From Streptomyces humicola (GTDB lineage: Bacteria; Actinomycetota; Actinomycetes; Streptomycetales; Streptomycetaceae), in contig NZ_JANFNG010000019.1 in assembly GCF_024436035.1 (NCBI RefSeq), positions 59,810 through 123,809 on the forward strand: a stretch of 64,000 nt of DNA. The letters run 5' to 3'. Made by a program: the position numbers and the translations under genes. Shown here one piece after another: positions 9,076 through 16,918 of this stretch; the first letter of the stretch is position 1, and each line of letters begins with the position of its first letter. The notes below the pieces were generated by a model. It was given only the letters and a program-made list of their open reading frames with translations, was not told the DNA's origin and did not search any database.

Positions 9076-10743
9076 ATGAGCGGGGACACACAGGCCGACA
9101 TTTCGGGCAACACCGTCGGAAACGGCCGCTATCGACTGCGCAGCCTGCTCGGCGAAGGCGGCATGGCCTCCGTGCACCTCGGATACGACACGGTGCTGGA
9201 ACGTCCCGTCGCGGTCAAGACGCTGCACAGTGATCTCGGGCGTGAACAGTCGTTCCGCGAACGCTTCCGCCGCGAGGCGATGGCCGTCGCCAGGCTCAAC
9301 CACACCAACATCGTCTCGGTCTTCGACTCGGGCGAGGACATCATCGACGGGCGCTCGGTGCCCTTCATCGTCATGGAGCTCGTCGACGGCAAGCCGCTGC
9401 GCCAGGAGCTCGACGAGGACGTGGCGAAGTACGGGGCGATGCCGGCCGAGAGGGCACTGAAGATCACCAGTGATGTCCTCGCGGCGCTCGCGGTCAGCCA
9501 CGAGATGGGGCTGGTCCACCGCGACATCAAGCCGGGCAACGTGATGATGACCCGCCGCGGTGTGGTCAAGGTCATGGACTTCGGCATCGCGCGGGCGCTG
9601 CAGTCCGGGGTGACCTCGATGACGCAGACCGGCATGGTCGTCGGCACCCCGCAGTACCTCTCGCCCGAGCAGGCGTTGGGGCGCGGCGTGGACGCCCGCT
9701 CCGACCTGTACTCGGTGGGCTGCATGCTCTTCGAGCTGCTGACCGGCCGGCTGCCGTTCGACGGCGATTCGCCGCTGTCGGTGGCCTACCAGCACGTGCA
9801 GGAGGAGCCGCCCGCGCCGTCGTCGATCAACCGGTCGCTGCCTCCGGCGGTGGACGCGCTGGTCGCGCGGGCACTGCGGAAGAACCCGTCGGAGCGGTTC
9901 CCGACCGCCGAGTCGATGCAGGACGAGTGCGAACGGGTCGCCACGGCGGTCAAGGGCGGCGCGACGCCCCTGGTGATCGGCGAGGGGCCGAAGGCGCATC
10001 CGCCGCCGGCACCGCAGGCGCCGCAGGGCGACGGGTATGCGATCTTCCCGCAGGCGCCGAACGGCTACCAGACCCCGCCGCCAGGGCCTGTGCTCCCGCT
10101 CTACCAGAACCAGACGCCGCCGCCGCAGGTCAACTACGGGCCGCCGACCCCACCGCCCTCGGTGAACCCGATGGCGAACCCGATGGCGAACCCGATGGGG
10201 CAGCAGCCGTACCCGCCGGGCGGCTACCAGGCGCCGCGGCCCGCGTACCAGCCGCCGACGCCGCGGGCGAGCGGCAATCGCGTGCCGTTGATCATCTTCG
10301 GCTCGTTCGGCGCGGTGCTCCTGCTCTTCCTCGTGCTGATAGTGATACACGTCGGGAACAGCGGCGGCGGGGACAACAACGCGGGTTCGACGTCCGGCGG
10401 CACCACAACGCAGTCATCCACCGCGAGCGGCAGCTCGGACGGTTCGGTCAAGCAGGGTGATCAGAGCCGCACCGTCGACCCCAGCACCTGCACTCAGGCG
10501 AGCACGGGATTCACCAACAACGGCAGCAACGGCGTCATCATGCCGGACCTGACCTTCAAGTACATCGACTCGGTCAAGGGCTGCATGGACGCCGCGGGCT
10601 GGAAGTACACGCTCAAGTACCAGGACGAGCAGGTGTGGGGCAAGGGCACAGTGCTGAGCCAGATGCCCGCCGCGTACAACACCTTCAACCCCCGCACGAG
10701 GCAGATCACGCTCTACGTGTCGACGGGCAAGAGCAGCGGCTGA
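9076..10743 (+). CDS. Membrane Ser/Thr protein kinase with a single PASTA-like domain
   Basis: 555-residue Hanks-type kinase. The kinase domain shows LGEGGMASVHLGYD, VAVKTLHSDL, HRDIKPGNVMM and DFGIARALQ. A Pro/Gln-rich juxtamembrane stretch (about residues 295-395) precedes one transmembrane helix (IIFGSFGAVLLLFLVLIVIHV). A Ser/Thr linker follows, then one extracellular PASTA-like unit of about 65 residues (MPDLTFKYID ... GTVLSQMPA ... ITLYVSTG). ATG start with a GGGGGAAG-type ribosome site. It probably autophosphorylates and signals from the wall side. It is divergent from the kinase at 7173. A strong hairpin terminator (10759-10790) follows. Confidence 0.94.
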   Translation: MSGDTQADISGNTVGNGRYRLRSLLGEGGMASVHLGYDTVLERPVAVKTLHSDLGREQSFRERFRREAMAVARLNHTNIVSVFDSGEDIIDGRSVPFIVMELVDGKPLRQELDEDVAKYGAMPAERALKITSDVLAALAVSHEMGLVHRDIKPGNVMMTRRGVVKVMDFGIARALQSGVTSMTQTGMVVGTPQYLSPEQALGRGVDARSDLYSVGCMLFELLTGRLPFDGDSPLSVAYQHVQEEPPAPSSINRSLPPAVDALVARALRKNPSERFPTAESMQDECERVATAVKGGATPLVIGEGPKAHPPPAPQAPQGDGYAIFPQAPNGYQTPPPGPVLPLYQNQTPPPQVNYGPPTPPPSVNPMANPMANPMGQQPYPPGGYQAPRPAYQPPTPRASGNRVPLIIFGSFGAVLLLFLVLIVIHVGNSGGGDNNAGSTSGGTTTQSSTASGSSDGSVKQGDQSRTVDPSTCTQASTGFTNNGSNGVIMPDLTFKYIDSVKGCMDAAGWKYTLKYQDEQVWGKGTVLSQMPAAYNTFNPRTRQITLYVSTGKSSG

Positions 10744-10758
10744 CAGCGGCGTTGAGGC

Positions 10759-10790
10759 TTGGGGCCCGGGGCGTGCGCCCCGGGCCCCAA
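10759..10790. terminator. Bidirectional hairpin terminator
   Basis: Perfect 14-bp arms (TTGGGGCCCGGGGC at 10759-10772, complement at 10777-10790) around a GTGC loop, between the convergent kinase and bpa genes. Confidence 0.85.
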
Positions 10791-10819
10791 TGCCGCTCGA
10801 TGCGGGTCCTCGGTACCGG

Positions 10820-11380
10820 TCACAGATACGGGCCGGAGCGGGTCGGGCCCGTGTGGCCGTCCTCGTCCTCCTCGCGACCGGAGAGAACGCCCGGGGGAAG
10901 CGCGCGGCGCATCTGCTCCAACTGCGCGCGTGCGGCCATCTGCTGGGCGAACAGCGTGGTCTGGATGCCGTGGAAGAGGCCTTCGAGCCAGCCGACCAGC
11001 TGGGCCTGGGCGATGCGCAGTTCCGCATCGCTCGGCACGGTGTCGTCGGTGAAGGGCAGCGAGAGCCGCTCCAACTCCTCCACGAGCTCGGGCGCCAGGC
11101 CGTCCTCCAGCTCCTTGATCGAGCTGTGATGGATCTCCTTGAGCCGCTGCCTGCTCGCCTCGTCGAGAGGCGCCGCCCGCACCTCCTCCAGAAGCTGCTT
11201 GATCATGCTGCCGATCCGCATGACCTTCGCGGGCTGCTCCACCATCTCGGTGACGGGAGTCTCGCGCGACTCCCCCTCCTCGCCGTTGTGGACGCCGCCG
11301 CCCAAGGCCATCCCGTCCGGGCCGACGACCAGGACGTGCGGGTTCTCCTGTTGTGGTCGTTCGTTCCTCGGCATCTCCAT
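10820..11380 (-). CDS. bpa: Bacterial proteasome activator Bpa/PafE (DUF2587)
   Basis: 186-residue protein of the ATP-independent ring activator of the 20S proteasome, found only in proteasome-bearing actinobacteria. The helical core (MVEQPAKVMRIGSMIKQLLE ... ELEDGLAPELVEELERLSLPF ... AQAQLVGWLEGLFHGIQTT) matches the family. The C-terminus is RSGPYL; mycobacterial Bpa ends in GQYL, the HbYX-like tail that opens the proteasome gate, so the penultimate Tyr-Leu is kept while Gln is replaced by Pro. The start chosen is ATG 11380 (MEMPRNER, the usual Streptomyces N-terminus as remembered); GTG 11398 is an alternative. It degrades unfolded proteins without ubiquitin-like tagging, known from the family. 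Confidence 0.92.
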   Translation of the reverse strand: MEMPRNERPQQENPHVLVVGPDGMALGGGVHNGEEGESRETPVTEMVEQPAKVMRIGSMIKQLLEEVRAAPLDEASRQRLKEIHHSSIKELEDGLAPELVEELERLSLPFTDDTVPSDAELRIAQAQLVGWLEGLFHGIQTTLFAQQMAARAQLEQMRRALPPGVLSGREEDEDGHTGPTRSGPYL

Positions 11381-11462
11381 GCCGCCATTCTCTCGCACAG
11401 CTGACTCACTCTTTGGTGTGCCCCGGCTGTGCCGTGATCCACCTCACTGCGAGCAGCTGTGC

Positions 11463-12005
11463 TCAGCGACGGCGCACGAGGCCGATAACGGCCATGCCGA
11501 GGCCGACGAGCGCCAGGCCGAGGCCGAACGGCAGCACGCGCCGTGCCCGCAGCGGTGCGGCGCGTGCCGTCGGCGGCCGGGACGACGTGGCGGGGGCGGG
11601 GGGAGCCGGCGAGCTCGGCGGATGCACCTGGTCCGGCGCTGTGCCCGGCGTCGGCCTGGGGCTGGGGGCGGGGGCGGGGGCGGGGGCGCCGAGATCGGCG
11701 GCGTCGGCGAGGCGGCCAGGGTGCTCGCGCCCCTCGCCCGCCCGGCTGCCGGCGAGGCCGGGCGGACGGCTCGGCGTCGGCGAGGGGCGCGCCGCAGAGC
11801 GCTTCCTGCGATGGTCCTTCTGTTGGTGGCGGTGCTGATGCTGCTGGTGGCGATGATGTTGCTGATGGTGGTGGTCTCTGTGCGAGACGCGCGGGTCGTG
11901 CGGGAGTGCGGCCGCCGCCGGGACCGAGGACAGATGGACGGCGACCGCCAGGAGCACACCGCCTGCTGGCCCGAGCACGGACCGGACGCGGGGTGCTTCA
12001 GTCAC
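11463..12005 (-). CDS. Exported His-rich, C-terminally anchored protein of unknown function
   Basis: 180 residues from GTG 12005, which has GGGAGG nine bases upstream. Order of features: a signal-peptide-like segment (VLGPAGGVLLAVAVHLSSVPAAAA); a His/Gln-rich stretch of about 25 residues with repeated HHHQQHH and HQHRHQQ elements; a Pro/Ala-rich middle; and a C-terminal hydrophobic helix followed by RRR. The tail looks like a wall-anchor tail but has no LPxTG or LAxTG motif, so it is probably membrane-held. The His cluster may bind Ni, Zn or Cu, which is inference. I do not recognise a family. Confidence 0.7.
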   Translation of the reverse strand: MTEAPRVRSVLGPAGGVLLAVAVHLSSVPAAAALPHDPRVSHRDHHHQQHHRHQQHQHRHQQKDHRRKRSAARPSPTPSRPPGLAGSRAGEGREHPGRLADAADLGAPAPAPAPSPRPTPGTAPDQVHPPSSPAPPAPATSSRPPTARAAPLRARRVLPFGLGLALVGLGMAVIGLVRRR

Positions 12006-12084
12006 GGCCGCCGCCTCCCTGCCCGGGAATTCGCCCTGTGCCTTCAGCGTCACATAGGGCTACACTTCCGGCATCTCGGGCGCC

Positions 12085-13062
12085 TCAGACCGTGAGCAGC
12101 ACCTTCCCCACGTGCTCGCTCGCCTCGACGACGCGATGCGCCTCGGCCGCGTCACGCATCGGCAGCGTGCGGTCCACCACCGGCCTGACCCGGCCGCTCT
12201 CGATGAGCGGCCAGACGTGCTCGCGCACCGCCGCGATGATCGCGGCCTTCTCGCGGGGCGGCCGGGAACGCAGCGATGTCGCCATGACCGCAGCCCGCTT
12301 GCGCAGCAGCGCATTGAGGTCCAACTCGGCCTTGGTGCCGCCCTGCAGGCCGATCACGGCGAGCCGCCCGTTCACCGCGAGCGCGTCCACGTTCCGGGCC
12401 AGATATTTGGCACCCATGATGTCGAGGATGACGTCGGCGCCGGCGCCGTCCGTCGCCTTGCGCACCTCCTCGACGAAGTCCTGCTCGCGGTAGTCGATCA
12501 GCACGTCCGCCCCGAGCTCGCGGCAGCGGGCGAGCTTCCGCGGCCCACCCGCGGTCACCGCGACCTTCGCGCCGACGGCCTTGGCCAGCTGGATCGCCAT
12601 GGTGCCGATGCCACTCGCGCCGCCGTGCACGAGCAGCGTCTCGCCGGGGCGCAGGTGGGCGACCATGAAGACGGTCGACCAGACCGTGCACGCGATCTCG
12701 GGCAGCGCTGCGGCCTGCGCCACGTCAAGTCCGTCGGGTACGGGCATGAGTTGGGATGCGGGGACGGCGACCCGCTCGGCGTAGCCGCCGCCCGCGAGCA
12801 GCGCGCACACCTCGTCGCCGACGCTCCACCCCGACACCCCCGGGCCGAGGGAAACGATCCGTCCGGAGCATTCGAGCCCGGGGTAGGGGGGTGCGCCGGG
12901 TGGCGGTGGGTAGAAGCCCTGCCGCTGCAGCAGGTCGGCGCGGTTGACGGCGCTCGCCGCCACCTCGACCAGGACCTCGCCCTCCGCGGGCACCGGATCC
13001 GGGACCTCGGCCCACACCAGCGCCTCGGGACCGCCCGGTTCGGGAATCGTGATCGCATGCAT
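12085..13062 (-). CDS. NAD(P)H-quinone oxidoreductase / zinc-less alcohol dehydrogenase (PIG3-like)
   Basis: 325-residue member of the medium-chain dehydrogenase/reductase superfamily. The GroES-like N-domain has NRADLLQRQGFYPPPPG and GLECSGRIV, and it lacks the zinc-ligand cysteines. The Rossmann part has the quinone reductase motif VHGGASGIGTMAIQLAK followed by VAVTAGGPRKLA. This is the TP53I3/QorB-like branch (reduction of quinones or enals with NADPH), known from family. ATG start. It lies in a run of minus-strand genes but is separated from its neighbours by 40-80 bp, so operon membership is unclear. Confidence 0.9.
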   Translation of the reverse strand: MHAITIPEPGGPEALVWAEVPDPVPAEGEVLVEVAASAVNRADLLQRQGFYPPPPGAPPYPGLECSGRIVSLGPGVSGWSVGDEVCALLAGGGYAERVAVPASQLMPVPDGLDVAQAAALPEIACTVWSTVFMVAHLRPGETLLVHGGASGIGTMAIQLAKAVGAKVAVTAGGPRKLARCRELGADVLIDYREQDFVEEVRKATDGAGADVILDIMGAKYLARNVDALAVNGRLAVIGLQGGTKAELDLNALLRKRAAVMATSLRSRPPREKAAIIAAVREHVWPLIESGRVRPVVDRTLPMRDAAEAHRVVEASEHVGKVLLTV

Positions 13063-13104
13063 GGCACGACGCTACCCCCCGAGTCCCCCGCATCCCTCAC
13101 GTCA

Positions 13105-13380
13105 CTACTGCTCGGCCGTAGTGCGGGTGGGCGAGCGCCGGATGGTGATCACGCGGTCGGCGGCACGCAGCGGCGCCGCCTCCGGCGCGTCGTAGGCGAG
13201 GAGGCGGTGACCACGCAGCACGGAGACGACGAGATCGTCGAGTTCGAGGGCGGCGACGGCGAGCCGGCTGACCTTGCGCATCGGGCCGGCGGTGGCCCGG
13301 GGGAGCAGGATCTGGAAGGCGCGGCCGGCTTCGCCGTCCTGCTGGACGTGATGCCTCTCCCCGCCGCGCGCCAGTCTCAA
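13105..13380 (-). CDS. Small protein coupled to moeA; weak TrkA-C/RCK-like resemblance
   Basis: 91 residues from TTG 13380, overlapping the moeA stop (TTGA) with GGGGGAG six bases upstream, so translation depends on moeA. The C-terminal half (VSRLAVAALELDDLVVSVLRG ... ADRVITIRRS) looks like the small beta-rich tail domain found at the end of TrkA/RCK potassium-channel subunits. The rest of such a protein is absent. It may be a relic of a fused or truncated channel gene, or a genuine small regulator. Function unknown. Confidence 0.5.
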   Translation of the reverse strand: MRLARGGERHHVQQDGEAGRAFQILLPRATAGPMRKVSRLAVAALELDDLVVSVLRGHRLLAYDAPEAAPLRAADRVITIRRSPTRTTAEQ

Positions 13381-14654
13381 CTGGCGCTCCCCCAGCCGAC
13401 GTCCAGGATGTCCACCGCCGCTCCGGCCTCGGCGCCGCCCGGAGGGATGACGGCCATGGCGTCGGCGGCCGCCAGTCCGCGCAGCATGGCGGGGCCGCGG
13501 AAGCGCAGCGGCCGGGCGGCGCCGGAGGCGTCGTCGAAGGCGACGGGGATCAGCCGGGTGTCGACGGGGTGCCCGGCGACGGGCTCGGCGAGCGGCACGG
13601 CGTACGGGACGGGGTCCGGGCGTCCCCCGAGCGCACGCAGCAGGGGCGCCGCGAGCGTCAGCACCCCCGTGACGGCGGCGAGCGGATTGCCGGGCAGCCC
13701 GACGAGCGGGCGTCCGGCGGGCAGCAGCGCAAGCAGCATGGGGTGGCCGGGGCGGACGGCGACGCCGTCAACGAGCAGGCGGGCGCCGAGGCGGTGGACG
13801 ACGAGGTGGACGAAGTCCACGGGGCCGGCCGCCGTACCGCCCGTGGTGATGATCAGATCGGCGGTGCTCGACCCGACGGCCTGGTGGAGGAGGTCGGGGT
13901 CGTCGTGGAGTCGGCGCACGGTCGTGTCGGGGCCGGCGCCCAGCGCCCGCAGCCAGGGGGTGAGCAGTGGGCCGAGCGCGTCGCGGACCCGGCCGTCGCG
14001 GGGCGGCCCGTCGTCGAGCAGCTCGTCCCCGAGGACGAGCACGTCGACGCGGGGGCGCGGGGTGACGGTCAGTTCGTCGTAGCCCGCGGCGGCGGCGAGG
14101 CCGATGAGGGCAGGGGTGACGGGGGTGCCGGAGGCGAGGAGGTGGTCGCCGGAGCGGCACTCCTGGCCCCGGGGGCGCACGTCCTGTCCCGGTTCGGGCT
14201 TGGGGCAGCCGTCGGCGACGTGCAGCCAGCCGGCCGGGCCGCGCTCCTCGGTGCGGCCGTCTTCGCTGCGGAGCACGGCGGTGGCGCCGGGCGGCAGGGC
14301 GGCGCCGGTCGCGATCCGGATGGCGTGGCCGTCGGGGAGCGGTGCGGCGCCGGGGCGCTGCCCGGCGAGGAGTTCGCCGGAGAGCAGCCAGGGGCCCGGT
14401 CCGGAGACGGCCCAGCCGTCCATGGCTGAGGTGTCGAAGGAGGGTAGATCGCTGAGGGCGGCGAGCGGCTCGGCGAGTACGGTGCCTGTGGTCTCGGCGA
14501 GCGGGCGCGTGACAGGGGAGAGCGGCCGGGCCGCGTCGCGGGCGATCCGGCGCGCCTCTGGCCAGGGTGTCGCGCCGCCGGGCTCGGCGGCTGCGGCGGG
14601 ATCCTCCATCGGAGGCCAGATCGGGTCCGACGCCGTCTGCGGATTCGCGGTCAT
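13377..14654 (-). CDS. moeA: Molybdopterin molybdotransferase MoeA
   Basis: 425-residue enzyme inserting molybdate into adenylylated molybdopterin. Signature segments are FDTSAMDGWAV near the N-terminus, PGQDVRPRGQEC, the MoCF-domain motif TTGGTAAGPVDFV, VRPGHPM, and LVGLPGNPLAAV. Strictly GPVD replaces the more usual G-D-x-D pattern, so divergence at this metal-binding loop is worth noting. The ATG overlaps the stop of the mobA-like gene upstream (ATGA) and its own stop overlaps the small gene downstream, making a tightly coupled three-gene unit. No molybdoenzyme is encoded in the window. Confidence 0.9.
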   Translation of the reverse strand: MTANPQTASDPIWPPMEDPAAAAEPGGATPWPEARRIARDAARPLSPVTRPLAETTGTVLAEPLAALSDLPSFDTSAMDGWAVSGPGPWLLSGELLAGQRPGAAPLPDGHAIRIATGAALPPGATAVLRSEDGRTEERGPAGWLHVADGCPKPEPGQDVRPRGQECRSGDHLLASGTPVTPALIGLAAAAGYDELTVTPRPRVDVLVLGDELLDDGPPRDGRVRDALGPLLTPWLRALGAGPDTTVRRLHDDPDLLHQAVGSSTADLIITTGGTAAGPVDFVHLVVHRLGARLLVDGVAVRPGHPMLLALLPAGRPLVGLPGNPLAAVTGVLTLAAPLLRALGGRPDPVPYAVPLAEPVAGHPVDTRLIPVAFDDASGAARPLRFRGPAMLRGLAAADAMAVIPPGGAEAGAAVDILDVGWGSAS

Positions 14655-15571
14655 GCCGTCGCCTCCGGACCCTGTTCACCCTGTTCACCCTGTTCACCCT
14701 GTTCACCCTGTTCGGCCTGCTCGGCCGCCCAGCGCTGGGCGAGCAGCACCGCCTTGCGGGTCGCTTCGGCCACCTGCTGCGGGCCGCCGCCCGCCGAGGC
14801 GGCCGCGTAACCGACGAGGAACGTGGTCAGCGGCGCCGCCGGGCGGTCCACGCCGTGCGCGGCGTCGCGTGCAAGGTCGAGAAGGGCGCGGACGTCGACG
14901 TCGAGATCGATCCCGAGGTCGGCCTTGACTGCGGCGATCCATTTATCCAACACATGCCCATGCTCCCTGATACGGGCGCGTGCCGAGGAGAGGTCCTCCC
15001 AGGTGTCGCAGTCGAAGGCGGCGCTTGCGGGGTCGGGGAGGCGGGTGAGCGTCAGCTGTGCGATCAGACGGCGCAACGGCAGACCGGTGAGGGTGTCGTG
15101 TTCGGCCGTGAGCCGGGCCAACTCGCGGCGCAGTGCCGCGCTGCGGTATGCGGCGGCGAGCAGCTGATCGCGCCCGCCGGCGTCGGTGAGCAGCGCGCCG
15201 TCGCCTTCGACGGCATGCAGGAGCGCGCGGGAGGTGGCGGGGGTGAGGAACGGCAGGTCGGCGGCGTAGACCAGGACCCGCCCTGCCGTGGTCCGGTCCA
15301 GTCCCGCCGCGAGTGCCGGGAGCGGGCCGCCGCCGGGCGGGTCCTCGCGGGTCCAGACGACGGGCCGTGCCGTGGGCCGGCGCGGCCCGACGACAACCGT
15401 CGTGGCGGCGCCCGCGCAGGCGTCGAGCACCCGGTCGAGCAGGGTCGCCCCACCCACGCGGAGCGCGGGCTTGTCCGTCCCGCCGAGCCGCCGCGCGGCG
15501 CCCCCGGCGAGGACGATGGCGTCGTACGCTGCCGCCGGCGCTGTCTGTGCCGCTGCCTCTGCCTCGCTCAT
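14651..15571 (-). CDS. MobA-like molybdenum cofactor nucleotidyltransferase with C-terminal extension
   Basis: 306 residues. The N-terminal about 200 residues are a MobA/MocA-type nucleotidyltransferase: IVLAGGAARRLGGTDKPAL (GTP loop), PGGGPLPALAAGL, and YAADLPFLTPA. The C-terminal about 100 residues are a helical domain (LDKWIAAVKADLGIDLDVD) of the kind fused to MobA in actinobacteria (DUF6457 as remembered). The protein ends in five tandem Glu-Gln-Gly triplets from a 9-bp repeat. Together with moeA it makes or modifies molybdopterin dinucleotide. ATG 15571. Confidence 0.88.
   Translation of the reverse strand: MSEAEAAAQTAPAAAYDAIVLAGGAARRLGGTDKPALRVGGATLLDRVLDACAGAATTVVVGPRRPTARPVVWTREDPPGGGPLPALAAGLDRTTAGRVLVYAADLPFLTPATSRALLHAVEGDGALLTDAGGRDQLLAAAYRSAALRRELARLTAEHDTLTGLPLRRLIAQLTLTRLPDPASAAFDCDTWEDLSSARARIREHGHVLDKWIAAVKADLGIDLDVDVRALLDLARDAAHGVDRPAAPLTTFLVGYAAASAGGGPQQVAEATRKAVLLAQRWAAEQAEQGEQGEQGEQGEQGPEATA
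14669..14713. repeat. Five tandem 9-bp repeats coding (EQG)5
   Basis: The unit ACCCTGTTC is repeated exactly five times without a mismatch, encoding Glu-Gln-Gly on the minus strand at the very C-terminus of the MobA-like protein. The length is in frame and likely to vary between strains. Confidence 0.9.
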
Positions 15572-15613
15572 GCCGCGAGTATCCCGCGCGGCGGGCGTGT
15601 CACGCCGGGCGCG

Positions 15614-16918
15614 TCATACGTTGCGCAGCAGCGTGGCGGGGTGTTCCACGCAGTCGGCGACGAAGCGGAGGAAGCCGCCGGCCGTGCCCCCGTCGCAGAC
15701 CCGGTGGTCGAAGGTGAACGACAGCTGGACCACGTGGCGCACCGCCAGTTCGCCTTCGTGCACCCACGGTTTGGGGGATATCCGTCCGACGCCGAGCATC
15801 GCGGCCTCGGGGTGGTTGATGATCGGCGTGGAGCCGTCGACGCCGAATACGCCGTAGTTGTTGAGGGTGAAGGTGGATCCCGTGAGTTCGGCAGGGGTGA
15901 GGCAGCTGGTGCGGGCGGCCTCGGTGAGCCGGGCGATCTCGGCCGACAAGTCGCCGGTCGTCCGGGCGCCCGCGTCGCGGACGACGGGGACGACGAGGCC
16001 GCGCTCGGTCTGCGCGGCGAAGCCGAGATGCACCGCCGGAAGGCGGACGATCTCGTTCCGCTCGGTGTCCACGGTGGCGTTGAGCTCGGGGTAGCGGGCG
16101 AGCGCGGCGGTGCAGATCCGTGCGAGGAGCGCGAGCACCGAGACCTTCGGCCCGGTGGCGTTCATTGCCGCACGTGCGGCGAGCAGTTCGGTGGCGTCGG
16201 CGTCCACCCAGCAGGTGGCGTCGGGGATCTCCCGGCGGCTGCGGGCAAGTTTCTCGGCCACGGCCCCGCGCACACCGCGCAGCGGTATGCGGGTGCCCTC
16301 GCCCGTGTCGCGCTGCTCCACGTGAGTCCGGGCGCCGGCGATGGCGCGTTCGACGTCCGAGCGCAGGATCAGCCCCTGGTGGCCGGAGCCGTGCAGCGAG
16401 CGCAGGTCGATGCCGTGTTCCCGGGCCAGCCGCCGCACCAGCGGGGAGACGACGGCGACCGGCCGCTCCCCGTCGTGCGTCGCGGCGCGCTGCTCAGGGG
16501 GCGCCGGTGCAGCCGCCGGTGTCGGTGCCGCTGCCTCTGCCGGCGTGGGTGCCGGCGCAGGCGCCCGGCGGGCGCGCCTGCGCCGGGGTGCGGGCGCCGA
16601 CGTGCCGTATCCCACGAGCACGTTGCCCGATTCCCCCGCGCCCTGCTGCGTGCCGGAGTCCGCGTGCTCGGGCGCGCCGACCGCGACGGTCAGCAGCGGC
16701 CGGCCGACCGGGATCTCGTCCCCAGGTGCGCCGAACAGCGCGGTGACCACGCCGCCGTACGGGCACGGCACCTCGACTACGGCCTTCGCCGTCTCGACCT
16801 CGACCACGGGCTGGTCGACGGCGACCACGTCGCCGGCCTCGACGAGCCACCGGACGATCTCCGCCTCGGTCAGCCCCTCCCCGAGGTCGGGGAGGGTGAA
16901 CTCCTTCACCTCAGCCAT
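15614..16918 (-). CDS. bkdC: Second branched-chain 2-oxo acid dehydrogenase E2
   Basis: Dihydrolipoyl acyltransferase, 434 residues from ATG 16918; the frame is open further upstream, but that region is antisense to E1beta. The lipoyl domain has VVEVETAKAVVEVP, with the modified Lys. A linker with many Pro-Ala-Pro repeats leads to a subunit-binding domain (VRRLAREHGIDLRSL) and the acyltransferase domain, ending with SFTFDHRVCDGG, the catalytic His motif. The start codon shares a base with the E1beta stop (TGATG). It is shorter in the linker than the copy at 1894, otherwise equivalent. Confidence 0.95.
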   Translation of the reverse strand: MAEVKEFTLPDLGEGLTEAEIVRWLVEAGDVVAVDQPVVEVETAKAVVEVPCPYGGVVTALFGAPGDEIPVGRPLLTVAVGAPEHADSGTQQGAGESGNVLVGYGTSAPAPRRRRARRAPAPAPTPAEAAAPTPAAAPAPPEQRAATHDGERPVAVVSPLVRRLAREHGIDLRSLHGSGHQGLILRSDVERAIAGARTHVEQRDTGEGTRIPLRGVRGAVAEKLARSRREIPDATCWVDADATELLAARAAMNATGPKVSVLALLARICTAALARYPELNATVDTERNEIVRLPAVHLGFAAQTERGLVVPVVRDAGARTTGDLSAEIARLTEAARTSCLTPAELTGSTFTLNNYGVFGVDGSTPIINHPEAAMLGVGRISPKPWVHEGELAVRHVVQLSFTFDHRVCDGGTAGGFLRFVADCVEHPATLLRNV

